Of a stretch of DNA of 64,000 nucleotides, positions 32,313 through 34,723 are shown piece after piece. Numbering within the stretch: position 1 is the first letter of the stretch; every line of letters begins with the position of its first letter. Under the pieces are notes generated by a model. It ran no database searches. It was not told where the DNA came from and saw only the letters and a program-made list of their open reading frames with translations. The DNA comes from Bactericera cockerelli (lineage: Eukaryota > Arthropoda > Insecta > Hemiptera > Triozidae), in contig CM044964.1 of assembly GCA_024516035.1 (NCBI GenBank), positions 433,278 to 497,277 on the forward strand. Reading direction: 5' to 3'. A program made the position numbers and the translations under genes.

Positions 32313-32566
32313 AGAATAGAATAGTCTTTATTTGTTTAAGAACACATTACAATCGGAAAAAAACTTACAATATTAATACACATCTTCAAAATCTTAGACA
32401 AAATCAGTCACTGACTGAGACCTTTCTAAAATATTTTAGAGGTATTTATTTTTTTTTTTTTTGTATAAAAAAAAATATATATTAATTTGTACCAATTGGT
32501 CCCACTTCTCGTCTCAAGGCCCTGGTGTGCGCAAGATATTCACCACCCGAGAGCTGCGCAGTATGA
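1..32566 (+). CDS. ALMS-motif protein gene, 15 visible exons, both ends incomplete
   Basis: Exons (splice-joined): 1-117, 1133-1275, 2021-3077, 6848-6982, 8671-8793, 11070-11165, 11482-11766, 19647-19749, 20918-21123, 21973-22139, 23306-23509, 26167-26388, 27085-27189, 28360-28540, 32519-32566. Every junction has AG acceptor and GT donor and all intron phases agree, giving ~1,063 residues with no stop. The only recognisable domain is C-terminal: EYLEENRPDYVSRAEVRR, then after the next junction KIFTTRELRSM. These match the layout of the ALMS motif (RPDF/YxSRxxxR followed by a basic F-[ST]-x-[KR]-E block) in ALMS1, C10orf90 and CEP295, which act at centrosomes and basal bodies. The rest is low-complexity: an acidic N-part, an Asn/Lys-rich exon 3, and a predicted coiled coil across exons 8-9. 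The first exon has no start in the window and the motif is cut by the N gap. Family assignment is by motif recognition only; one-to-one orthology with ALMS1 is not shown. Confidence 0.72.
225..585 (-). repeat. SINE family B, near full length
   Basis: tRNA-like head (reverse of gccagcctccgtggcgtaac) at the right, a middle block containing CCCAGGCTGGGTGAGGTTAA, and a tail ending in the TCACGGACACGGAATTATT-type end. Same family as copies at 7332, 21505 and 52038. Confidence 0.8.
600..1132. other. AT-rich intron sequence
   Basis: No gene or clear repeat seen. A polypyrimidine-rich acceptor, ending in CTTTCAG, precedes the exon at 1133. Confidence 0.5.
1133..1275 (+). CDS. ALMS-motif gene, exon b
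   Basis: Starts after CTTTCAG in phase 1 and ends at donor GTAGAT in phase 0. Encodes an acidic Ser-rich segment (SSSDDLEEEKDDLDPEPEV) ending QCDVITGVNFIQ. No known domain. Confidence 0.75.
1290..1420 (-). repeat. SINE family C fragment
   Basis: Contains the family C middle (ggtcgctgct, then tcctcacgaggtatgagtg) but lacks the tRNA-like head. Diverged. Confidence 0.5.
1806..2008 (-). repeat. SINE family D
   Basis: Reverse-strand copy of the family with a head like gtggttaacgcgctagtctg and a body ending TGCCTTCCACTAAAGAG plus ATT repeats. Sits directly upstream of the exon c acceptor. Confidence 0.8.
2021..3077 (+). CDS. ALMS-motif gene, exon c (large, Asn/Lys-rich)
   Basis: Follows TCTATTCCAG and ends at GTAAGA in phase 1 (352 codons plus one base). 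The first ~45 residues (DLLAHSSNSKKFIKHFVHTL) are GC-balanced. The rest is AT-rich and made of degenerate ~15-20-residue repeats around NGDF-TGN, KIGDHIKNK and NGDYIKHK. Predicted disordered; no known domain. The base-composition change inside one exon suggests an expanded low-complexity insertion. Confidence 0.8.
3118..3275 (+). repeat. SINE family E
   Basis: tRNA-like head (ccgacctcagtagtttga, cttgtaacctggag) and a short body ending in cacaaatatgataactta. Other copies at 9278, 58333 (-) and 58872. Confidence 0.8.
3345..3425 (-). repeat. tRNA-like SINE head
   Basis: The reverse strand has A- and B-box-like parts (tggctcagtggttaagagc, gggttcgaatcccgtcc) but no standard acceptor stem. Scored as a SINE head, not a tRNA gene. 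Confidence 0.55.
3486..3750 (-). repeat. SINE family B, partial
   Basis: Shares the block with CCCAGGCTGGGTGAGGTTAA and the TGGAGGGTAAAACCCCCGTC segment. The head is worn and the tail is replaced. Confidence 0.7.
3779..4012. repeat. Short inverted-repeat element
   Basis: The ends are ~40-bp inverted copies: aatacttccgatttctaata at the left and its complement at the right (3967-4012). The same hairpin-like end occurs near 26690, 37445 and 60260. Confidence 0.65.
4012..4210 (-). repeat. Interspersed repeat with gacagaccgacagacggaca motif
   Basis: Reverse-strand copy of the sequence at 26485-26715 (shared blocks cgacagaccgacagacggac and atcggagcaataatattttt). Family not identified. Confidence 0.65.
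4362..4609. repeat. Inverted repeat, ~41-bp arms
   Basis: The arm tatcgccgctgcaaacacaa... (4362-4402) is complementary to 4568-4609, with ~165 bp between. A MITE-like hairpin inside the preceding repeat region. Confidence 0.6.
4650..5250. other. AT-rich intron, no gene seen
   Basis: No splice-framed coding segment or family repeat recognised. Only short chance reading frames. Confidence 0.5.
5255..5410 (+). repeat. Repeat family H (retroelement 3' end)
   Basis: Contains gcaataaccccgccatttag followed by a T-rich tract and taataaaacataat. The GGTTGGGTGGAAGAGATTGC-type end and poly(A)-like tail recur in more than ten copies in the window. Confidence 0.6.
5517..5655 (+). repeat. Repeat family L (short TIR element)
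   Basis: Ends aacctggataaaagaga and tctcttatatccaggtt form imperfect terminal inverted repeats. Copies at 10378-10752 (split by a SINE) and 22803-22975. Confidence 0.6.
5680..5830 (+). repeat. Interspersed repeat with actccctgtttatagtc tail
   Basis: Same sequence family as 32730-32900 and 35712-35790 (block cagcacttctaccactgtct). Confidence 0.6.
5885..6095 (+). pseudogene. Two decayed copies of the exon d 5' part
   Basis: 5900-5948 and 5986-6052 carry the acceptor region and first half of the exon at 6848 (gtgttgagtgacgtcacacc; the second copy also has ccccccaggtgaatc). GA-repeat expansions break the frame. Non-functional exon duplicates. Confidence 0.8.
6300..6835 (-). pseudogene. LINE reverse-transcriptase C-terminal fragment
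   Basis: The - strand reads RLYKRVVRPALMYSAETWSI, then in a shifted frame LEVAEMKMLRWMCGITRR and RLRWFGHIERRDENYV. This is the thumb/C-terminal region typical of RTE-like non-LTR retrotransposons. It is 5'-truncated and frameshifted near 6695. Confidence 0.8.
6848..6982 (+). CDS. ALMS-motif gene, exon d
   Basis: Acceptor CCCCCCAG, donor GTGAGT, phase 1 to phase 1. Encodes SSMGVLSDVTPERDGEHTT and then FFKPSPKAYNLQPSILFG. Its 5' half is duplicated twice upstream (5885-6095). Confidence 0.8.
7010..7305 (-). repeat. SINE family C
   Basis: Head complement at the right (agtcactgtagc...gagcgagttagcgcgctag) and a tail of ATT repeats at the left. Body includes tgagtggaccccgaacatcc. Confidence 0.8.
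7332..7690 (+). repeat. SINE family B, near full length
   Basis: Head gccagcctccgtggcgtaac, body with CCCAGGCTGGGTGAGGTTCA, end acggacacggaataattatt. Confidence 0.85.
7705..7960 (+). repeat. Repeat family G
   Basis: Shares gccaacta...ttcaaagaaccacat and tgcgatcaactatcat with 8030-8260, 10160-10335 (-) and 40530-40665 (-). Includes ctagtcagttctctgtttat. Confidence 0.65.
8030..8260 (+). repeat. Repeat family G, second copy
   Basis: Near-identical block order to 7705-7960: agcttggctacagctgg, ggtctccagccaactttat, acttggact. Confidence 0.65.
8361..8592 (-). mobile_element. Non-autonomous Helitron, short
   Basis: On the - strand it begins TCTTAATATATAAAAG and ends with a GC hairpin (gcccgcaaagcgggcgac) followed by CTAG and T, the Helitron end pattern. 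No coding capacity. Confidence 0.75.
8671..8793 (+). CDS. ALMS-motif gene, exon e
   Basis: Acceptor CCATTTCAG, donor GTGAGT, phase 1 to 1. Encodes ARAHSTTLTSEDDSHRQSL and then HKTKLRPLSPPNQPTGQY. Ser/Pro-rich, no domain. Confidence 0.75.
8826..8994 (-). repeat. SINE family A
   Basis: Reverse copy of the gtcccggtagctcagtggta-headed family, with tail tatactgcccgatt...ataaggcgat-type plus ATT repeats. Confidence 0.85.
9278..9440 (+). repeat. SINE family E
   Basis: Head ccgacctcagtagcttgatc, body gtttcagtgtaaatttag, end tatgataactta. Confidence 0.8.
9781..10149 (-). pseudogene. LINE C-terminal endonuclease-like fragment
   Basis: A 122-residue frame with GSHRFCDIIAFERNTNKAFI followed by IDPTIRFE. 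This matches, by recognition, the C-terminal PD-(D/E)xK-like region of site-specific-type LINE polyproteins in insects, followed by a GLWFGSRGTI motif. There is no reverse transcriptase upstream; repeat family G lies immediately 5'. A truncated retrotransposon remnant; superfamily uncertain. Confidence 0.6.
10160..10335 (-). repeat. Repeat family G, reverse copy
   Basis: Contains the complements of ggtctccagccaacttta and agcttggctacagctgg. Confidence 0.65.
10378..10752 (+). repeat. Repeat family L copy split by a SINE
   Basis: Left part 10378-10470 and right part 10684-10752 align in order to 5517-5655. The SINE at 10475-10681 lies between them. Confidence 0.65.
10475..10681 (+). repeat. SINE family A, inserted in family L
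   Basis: Starts tgtcccggtagctcagtggt and ends gcagtataaataaggcgat plus ATT repeats. Confidence 0.9.
10860..11045 (+). repeat. SINE family C, 3' part
   Basis: Body from cgtcgtgaggaaaactgag to aacataatagcacaaagaaa; head missing. Confidence 0.7.
11070..11165 (+). CDS. ALMS-motif gene, exon f
   Basis: Acceptor TTGTTCCAG, donor GTGAGT, phase 1 to 1. Encodes SEPTDSRSEEEPAAITRQEK and ALRRLYEKQSQ. Charged, helical-looking. Confidence 0.8.
11482..11766 (+). CDS. ALMS-motif gene, exon g
   Basis: Acceptor TTCCTCAG. Donor GTTCGA is weak but keeps phase 1. Encodes RNKLNEPTSKISATNTHR, a Ser/Pro-rich stretch, then DNWRSPVTESEKLYAMRQRA. GC-rich relative to flanking introns. Confidence 0.75.
11826..12093 (+). 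repeat. SINE family B tail, tandem x3
   Basis: Three successive ~77-bp copies of the family B tail (cacaatgaaaggagcctaga to cctctcaccaccgtgataat). Only the last continues to the normal end. Confidence 0.8.
12100..12711. other. Intron sequence, nothing recognised
   Basis: AT-rich; no supported coding segment or family repeat. Confidence 0.5.
12720..13503. mobile_element. hAT-type MITE with 8-bp target duplication
   Basis: Terminal inverted repeats CAGTGCCGGATTA (left) and TAATCCGGCACTG (right). GCACCAGC is present directly outside both ends (12712-12719 and 13504-13511), the 8-bp duplication expected for hAT. Subterminal regions are rich in cgcggggcccttggca in both orientations. There is no transposase; 784 bp, non-autonomous. 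Confidence 0.9.
13655..13860 (-). repeat. Repeat family H, reverse copy
   Basis: Contains aaagggcggcggggttattg and atggcaatctcttccaccca with the complement of the A-rich tail at the left. Confidence 0.7.
13871..13912. repeat. Hairpin
   Basis: aaaagttgctcagaaggctgagcaactttt: a ~12-bp perfect stem in two halves. Function unknown. Confidence 0.5.
13952..14279 (+). repeat. BEL/Pao 5' LTR
   Basis: 328 bp, TG...CA ends, identical by eye to 19043-19370. Confidence 0.95.
14285..14298 (+). promoter_or_regulatory. Primer-binding site
   Basis: TGGTCATTCGAACC starts five bases after the LTR. It is complementary to a tRNA 3' segment that includes the conserved TTCGA of the T loop. Confidence 0.7.
14300..15562 (+). 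other. BEL/Pao leader without gag
   Basis: Very AT-rich, with stops in all frames and no long frame. It stands where gag and protease should be. A stop at 15560 directly precedes the pol frame. Confidence 0.75.
15620..18625 (+). CDS. BEL/Pao pol polyprotein (RT-RNase H-integrase), N-truncated
   Basis: 1,001 residues from the first ATG. The frame is open upstream only to 15563, and that part (YYDNLESYLEPGHM) is the conserved pol segment just before the reverse transcriptase. Order seen, numbered from this ATG: RT with RVVFDPN and the catalytic YVDD at ~150; Pao-type RNase H with FADAS (D~329), an LELCA block, FSDS and a terminal SADSASRG block; integrase HHCC zinc region (HYHQLTLHGG...CIKC); integrase core with D~701 (VDLAGPF), D~767 (SDNGTNF), E~819 (GLWEAG); and a C-terminal DUF5641-like region (HFLTGAPL...VRVATVRTSHG). 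All motifs are intact, but protease and gag are absent, so movement would need helper proteins. Confident BEL/Pao assignment. Confidence 0.95.
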   Translation: MTIAQHRSDYLLLHFGIYKPTSSSTPLRVVFDPNISSNNGNNLAKNLLVGPKLQKDISDLLTQWRLHPVVLLCDIQAMYRNILIHPDDRQFQHILWHEKGSMEVTEFELTTCTFGLPGSPYQAQRVLKQLALDEGEKFPKAANALQNEAYVDDLITGSSTVKDAIALRNDIISLLAKGGFSVRKWASSNSTVLEGIAEDLCEKPKCFSEGGEESIKVLGMQWCPKSDAFFYVVNNQSFPPTLSKRQVLAFVAKLYDCNGYLSPVIIWMKIFLQKLWLDNSLSWDTPLSDNLREMWQAFTTELTLLSTFKIPRYINREKCQSMDLVGFADASKSAYAAVVYLRVCNLEGKVKNYLLRAKTKVAPLKVQTINRLELCAALLLTKIVKSLDFLSFDNVYLFSDSCVVLSWLKTPPYQLKIYVANRVSQILETTKPTQWQYVTSELNSADSASRGLTPSQFLKNGLWLRGPSFLKLPVESWPLKVIDMDKPCPETKPVTALLTNIDINPLLQIVEKFSSLRKLKRIFGFVLRFINCCRKQKSNFKPELSVTENDQALEVIIRITQQCYLKDEVKAVKSGQLVGNNLRSLSPILNSVGLLAVGGRLSQSPLPESSKHPVLLPKTAHLTKLLIDHYHQLTLHGGPKVVQSLLQRFYWIIGARNLIRNHLSKCIKCIRMKPLFHQPMMADLPVSRFAQGRAFLNVGVDLAGPFSLKSGPRRNSPIVKSYFAIFICMSVKAIHLELLSSLSTPCFLAALDRFIGRRGLPSNIFSDNGTNFQGASRHISETQQFLSSSQGQIASHLLSREIQWNFNPPSAPNFGGLWEAGVKSVKKHLKHVLNNQTFNFEEFSTILVSCEAICNSRPLCAISVDPNDGVDVLTPGHFLTGAPLLARAEKDTSTDYIPPLKRWLLVTQVTQCFWKRWKSDYLNTLIQRNKWTSSNDNVKINDVVILHTPNCPPQQWPIGIVINVMPGKDNVVRVATVRTSHGVLTRPASKLALLPVGDPRD
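18626..19042 (+). other. BEL/Pao 3' untranslated part and polypurine tract
   Basis: AT-rich, no frame. Ends in atggggggga immediately before the 3' LTR. Confidence 0.7.
19043..19370 (+). repeat. BEL/Pao 3' LTR
   Basis: Identical by eye to the 5' LTR; followed by target duplication CTGTG. Confidence 0.95.
19388..19610 (+). repeat. Interspersed repeat K
   Basis: T-tract then ttttccatttattaaattat...ggggagttcagaatttaaat. Found in reverse at 50985-51178. Confidence 0.7.
19647..19749 (+). CDS. ALMS-motif gene, exon h (coiled-coil)
   Basis: Acceptor GATTGCAG, donor GTGAGT, phase 1 to 2. Encodes DPLVGYLQLERQNQLDWIKA then EIDHLNNLKE, with heptad-like leucine spacing that continues in the next exon. 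Confidence 0.8.
20040..20290 (-). repeat. SINE family F, reverse copy
   Basis: Shares gtctacagtagct, ctcgcccatcagagggg and gtgcgctcgtgttgaccca with 51578-51880. The tRNA-like head is largely lost. Confidence 0.75.
20385..20455 (+). repeat. SINE family D tail fragment
   Basis: aacctcgcctggtgtatacc and ttccactaaagagtgttatt. Confidence 0.7.
20918..21123 (+). CDS. ALMS-motif gene, exon i
   Basis: Acceptor GTTTTCAG, donor GTGAGT, phase 2 to 1. Encodes LLEKQETLKRSLSAYKQTRR (end of the coiled coil), a Ser/Gln/Pro linker, then PAVQESAGPKLDARLGGDE. Confidence 0.8.
21228..21441 (+). repeat. SINE family A
   Basis: Full head-to-tail copy ending in ATT repeats. Confidence 0.9.
21505..21740 (-). repeat. 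SINE family B
   Basis: Complement of the family B head and middle block, followed by a fragment of another SINE tail (21740-21800). Confidence 0.75.
21973..22139 (+). CDS. ALMS-motif gene, exon j
   Basis: Acceptor TATTTCCAG, donor GTAAGG, phase 1 to 0. Encodes DGESIYAHKMDKDRASREER then GRLLLPCEYKRKRSVLPP. Basic, no domain. Confidence 0.8.
22555..22805 (-). repeat. Interspersed repeat J, reverse copy
   Basis: Complement of 28034-28235 (shared catgtctttgctctggcaca and cttgcatacgagtctgcaaa). Carries a short local tandem of atatcgttacata. Confidence 0.7.
22803..22975 (+). repeat. Repeat family L
   Basis: agaacctggatataatagaac ... tccaaggttgaact. Diverged copy. Confidence 0.5.
23306..23509 (+). 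CDS. ALMS-motif gene, exon k
   Basis: Acceptor CTCGCCAG, donor GTATAA, phase 0 to 0. Encodes MMTRSVQTLQLDKHAKSKVS ... ESTAIQTSDSILNLPHW ending SVQPSLLAQ. The last 68 bases plus the donor seed the 78-bp tandem array that follows. Confidence 0.8.
23510..24357 (+). repeat. 78-bp minisatellite made of exon k tail plus its donor
   Basis: About 11 further units, each containing tctatactgaatctaccaca ... ctactagctcag followed by GTATAATA. Two units lack an ~20-bp piece and carry a gtataatagt variant. 78 is 26 codons, so the long frame across it is an artefact of periodicity. Confidence 0.92.
24360..24535 (-). repeat. Repeat family H, reverse copy
   Basis: Complement of the A-rich tail, then actaaagggcggggttattg. 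Confidence 0.7.
24575..24670 (-). repeat. SINE family D fragment
   Basis: actctttagtggaagttacc to ttatttgtggtcaca. Confidence 0.65.
24846..25057 (-). repeat. SINE family A, reverse copy
   Basis: Complement of tgtccccgtagct-type head at 25040-25057; body complete. Sits between two copies of gcaacgccaagttatacagc (24805 and 25095). Confidence 0.85.
25383..25591 (+). repeat. SINE family A
   Basis: Full copy with head tgtcccggtagctcagtggt and tail ataaggcgaccatattatta. Confidence 0.9.
25605..26130. repeat. Cluster of successive hairpins
   Basis: At least six adjacent inverted repeats: 25605-25635; 25644-25675; 25682-25722 (aacttcaggag/ctcctgaagtt); 25726-25887 (ggttcataatgtg/cacattatgaacc with inner gatggact/agtccatc); 25891-25970 (16-bp aggtatgtcaacagaa stem); ~25973-26062; and a stem near 26090-26120. 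No protein frame. Family unknown. Confidence 0.75.
26167..26388 (+). CDS. ALMS-motif gene, exon l
   Basis: Acceptor GTTCGCAG, donor GTAGAT, phase 0 to 0. Encodes DKSSDKENSVCPCLAALVSR, a Gly/Glu-rich loop, then PPPVGYVITFAPRSKKSK. Strongly G-rich. The Gly-rich middle may be length-variable. Confidence 0.75.
26398..26480 (+). repeat. SINE family B head only
   Basis: gccagcctccgtggcgtaac ... gactcccggttggggcagac, directly after the exon l donor; joined to another repeat at 26485. Confidence 0.8.
26485..26715 (+). repeat. Interspersed repeat with gacagaccgacagacggaca motif
   Basis: Forward copy of the element at 4012-4210. Ends with the tccgatttctaatattagga hairpin. Confidence 0.65.
26716..27084. 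other. AT-rich intron, nothing recognised
   Basis: No coding segment. Contains a short repeat of gtccaaagtgcaaggttgca / ggacctcacg. Confidence 0.5.
27085..27189 (+). CDS. ALMS-motif gene, exon m
   Basis: Acceptor AATTTCAG, donor GTAACT, phase 0 to 0. Encodes KLKPKPIEPEDKASSTGGTS then SDTDVTTKPRVKSLQ. SLQ joins the ALMS-motif exon, as the family motif expects (S-L-Q-E). Confidence 0.8.
27404..28030 (+). repeat. ~190-bp tandem repeat with poly(A) tracts, x3
   Basis: Units share gccaagtgtttttttttatc, aaattacaaaa-taaaggagat and tggctgtatggaat-gc (27404, 27593, 27905). The third unit is fused to a duplicated exon n fragment. Confidence 0.75.
27868..27916 (+). pseudogene. Truncated duplicate of exon n 5' end
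   Basis: Acceptor TTTTACTCAG plus EYLEENRPDYVSKAK, nearly identical to 28360-28405, then broken by the poly(T) repeat. A spliceable but truncated decoy exon start. Confidence 0.85.
28034..28235 (+). repeat. Interspersed repeat J
   Basis: Forward copy of 22555-22805; followed by a (CT)n tract at 28240-28320. Confidence 0.7.
28360..28540 (+). CDS. ALMS-motif gene, exon n (ALMS motif, first half)
   Basis: Acceptor TTCACTCAG, donor GTGAGT, phase 0 to 1. Encodes EYLEENRPDYVSRAEVRRQC then LAEKSYLREQLDSTQHKQ. The RPDYVSRAEVRR core is the diagnostic part of the ALMS motif. Both ends of this exon are duplicated nearby (27868 and 28605/28930). Confidence 0.88.
28541..29540 (+). repeat. Minisatellite seeded by the exon n donor
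   Basis: The main block 29030-29510 has more than 20 copies of gtgagtgagtgaaagcagag. Near 28605-28672 and 28930-29006 are longer, altered copies of the exon n tail (cagtgcggggactctcctag ... gtgaagcccagag) again followed by GTGAGT. An unrelated AT-rich insert lies at 28685-28870. Confidence 0.92.
29608..29768 (+). repeat. Repeat family H
   Basis: ggttgggtggaagagattgc, then gaccccgccctttagttagg and ccaaataaagcatcacc. Abuts the LINE fragment on its right. Confidence 0.7.
29763..30342 (-). pseudogene. LINE reverse-transcriptase C-terminal fragment
   Basis: The - strand reads KSAWLGYNKIKDILK, then LFNSHILPAISYASETWSTT, and RWAGHLARREDNRWSRRVTE with an RGKPATRW tail. These are the thumb and C-terminal signatures of RTE/Jockey-like LINEs. 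5'-truncated. Confidence 0.85.
30598..30715 (+). repeat. SINE family A, partial
   Basis: Starts inside the head (acccggcactctgtgaattc) and ends early (cataatcatacgtcttgggc). Confidence 0.75.
30874..31903 (+). mobile_element. Non-autonomous Helitron with GT-rich array
   Basis: 5' end TCTATATCTATAAAAG preceded by A. 3' end is a hairpin (ggcgggtgtaacccgc) then CTAG followed by T, the A|T insertion pattern of Helitrons. Inside are two ~155-bp direct repeats (31060-31430, with atggatgggt, cctatcaactcaaagcgaga) and a GT/GGATGG array at 31496-31860. No Rep/helicase frame. Confidence 0.85.
31496..31860 (+). repeat. GT-rich array (tgtgtgtggatgggtg)
   Basis: Irregular units of (GT)n plus GGATGG inside the Helitron. 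The same motif fills the Helitron at 46144. Confidence 0.9.
31905..32518. other. AT-rich intron with poly(A) tracts
   Basis: Several A-runs (32108, 32280) and TA-rich stretches; no gene recognised. Confidence 0.5.
32519..32566 (+). CDS. ALMS-motif gene, exon o (cut by gap)
   Basis: Acceptor CGTCTCAAG, phase 1. Joined to exon n it reads VKPR-GPGVRKIFTTRELRSM and stops at the N run. The KIFTTRELRSM block fits the second half of the ALMS motif. The remaining C-terminus is not in the assembly. Confidence 0.75.
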   Translation, partial: ALVCARYSPPESCAV

Positions 32567-32666
32567 NNNNNNNNNNNNNNNNNNNNNNNNNNNNNNNNNN
32601 NNNNNNNNNNNNNNNNNNNNNNNNNNNNNNNNNNNNNNNNNNNNNNNNNNNNNNNNNNNNNNNNNN
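32567..32666. other. Assembly gap, 100 N
   Basis: Exactly 100 N, a conventional placeholder length. True size unknown. Confidence 0.99.
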
Positions 32667-32702
32667 TGCCTAGCGCGCTAACTCCCTCTGCCACGGGGAC
32701 TA
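32667..32702 (-). repeat. SINE family C head fragment at gap edge
   Basis: tgcctagcgcgctaactccc ... ggggactac is the complement of the family C head. The repeat may have caused the gap. Confidence 0.7.
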
Positions 32703-32729
32703 CGTAGATGCAGCAATGGAAAAATCATC

Positions 32730-33064
32730 ATAGGGTGGCGTCATCAGTATATCAGTATAAACAGAAAAGTGAGAAGTTGTACTAGATGTGAACGATGGTA
32801 GTCAGACGGTGGAGAAATGACTCAGCACTTCTACCACTGTCTTTACAAGGAGACTAATAATTGACAAGGACCCCCAGAACCAAGCCAATGCTGGTACACT
32901 CCAGGTTTATAGTCCCCCAGCTAGACTGCTGGTCTACTCCCTGTTTATAGTCCCCCAGCCAGACTGCTGGTATACTCCCTGTTTATAGTCCCCCCCAGCC
33001 AGACTGCTAGTCTACTCCCTGTTTATAGTTCCCCAGCCAGACTGCTGTTTTACTCCCTGTTTAT
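32730..33064 (+). repeat. Interspersed repeat with ~37-bp tandem tail
   Basis: Block cagcacttctaccactgtct followed by about five units of actccctgtttatagtcccc ... agccagactgctg. Confidence 0.8.
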
Positions 33065-33066
33065 AG

Positions 33067-33283
33067 TCACTGGTAGTCAATTGGTTAACGCGCTAGTCTG
33101 GTAATCCAGGTAGCGTAGGGATCCGTTGATTCGAATCCTACCCAGTGCACGAATTTTTCCTCATTAATTAGAGTTTGTGACCACATAATAATAAGACTCT
33201 GAGGGTTAGGTGGTAGAAAATGCTGTTAGCATTAACCTCGCCTGGTGGTTACCTTCCACTAAAGAGTTAATTATTATTATTAT
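33067..33283 (+). repeat. SINE family D
   Basis: Inserted in the 37-bp array. Head actggtagtcaattggttaa, tail ttccactaaagagttaatta. Confidence 0.85.
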
Positions 33284-33369
33284 AGTCCCCCGAGCCAGAC
33301 TGCTGGTCTACTCCCTGTTCAAAGTCCCCTCAGCCAGAATATGGAAAAGGAAGCAGATAGATAACTCAC

Positions 33370-33584
33370 CTCCTCGACCGTCTCCTCCGCCGCCTCCTCC
33401 TCACTACTCTCCTCCTCCTCCTCGTACCAGCCTCCTCGTCCCCTGCCTCCCCTCCCCCGGCCCCTCCCTCGCCCTCTTCCCCTACCCCCTCCTCCTCTTC
33501 CCCCTCTGCCTCCCCTCGCACCACCGCCGCCGCCACGCTGTCTGCCCCCCCGGCCTCCACCGCGCGGCTCGCCTTCTCCACATT
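33370..33584 (-). CDS. Probable woc/ZMYM-like gene exon, low complexity (frame uncertain)
   Basis: The - strand has acceptor TGTGTTACAG and donor GTGAGT. The phase set by the preceding exon gives NVEKASRAVEAGGADSVAA, a Glu/Gly tract and an Arg tail (TRRRRRVVRRRR). A second frame is fully open and gives Gly/Arg repeats (RGRGRGRGRG) followed by GGWYEEEEESSEEE, which also looks protein-like. An unseen exon could change the phase. The exon is extremely purine-rich. No downstream exon is visible before the gap. Confidence 0.5.
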
Positions 33585-34682
33585 CTGTAACACAAGAGAG
33601 AGAGAACAGTGTGTGACGTCATCATCAGAACAGTGTGACGTCATCATCAGTACGTCATCATCAGAACAGTGTAACGTCATCATCAGTACGTCATCATCAG
33701 AACAGTGTGACGTCAGAACAGTGTGACGTCATCACCAGTACGTCATCATCAGAACAGTGTGACGTCATCACCAGTACGTCATCATCAGAACAGTGTGACG
33801 TCATCATCAGTACGTCATCATCAGAACAGTGTAACGTCATCATCAGTACGTCATCATCAGAACAGTGTGACGTCATCACCAGTACGTCATCATCAGAACA
33901 GTTTGTGACGTCATCATTAGTACGTCATCATCAGAACAGTGTGACGTCATCATCAGTACGTCATCATCAGAACAGTGTGACGTCAGAACAGTGTGACGTC
34001 ATCACCAGTACGTCATCATCAGAACAGTTTGTGACGTCATCATTAGTACGTCATCATCAGAACAGTGTGACGTCATCATCAGTACGTCATCATCAGAACA
34101 GTGTGACGTCATCATTAGTACGTCATCATCAGAACAGTGTGTGACGTCATCATCAGTACGTTATCATCAGAACAGTGTGACGTCATCATCAGTACGTCAT
34201 CATCAGAACAGTGTGCCGTCATCACCAGTACGTTATCATAAGAACAGTGTGACGTCATCATCAGTACGTCATCATCAGAACAGTGTGACGTCATCACCAG
34301 TACGTCATCATCAGAACAGTGTGATGTCATCATCAGTACATCATCATCAGAACAGTGTGATGTCATCATCAGTACATCATCATCATCAGAACAGTGTGTG
34401 ACGTCATCATCAGTAGCACAGAGCCAGCCAAAGAGCAGAGAAACAACTCCGCTCCAATGGGAACACACTCTTATTCACATAAAATGTATGCAACGGTTCT
34501 CGTAGGATCACCGAAGTTAAGCAATGTCTAGCGAGGTGAAGTCTTCGTGATTCCGACATTCCAACCCAACCCAGGCTGGGTGAAGTTAATGTGGGTAACA
34601 GGTTTGTGAGTTTTCTGCGAATGGAGGGTAACACCCCCGTCGTGATATGACCAAGCAGTTGAAAGCCAAGTTAAAACCATAT

Positions 34683-34723
<41 letters not shown>

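Noticed and set aside
33635..34468. SSVRHHQNSVT and MMTSHCSDDDVL repeat frames
   Set aside because: Translations of the CRE-containing minisatellite on both strands.
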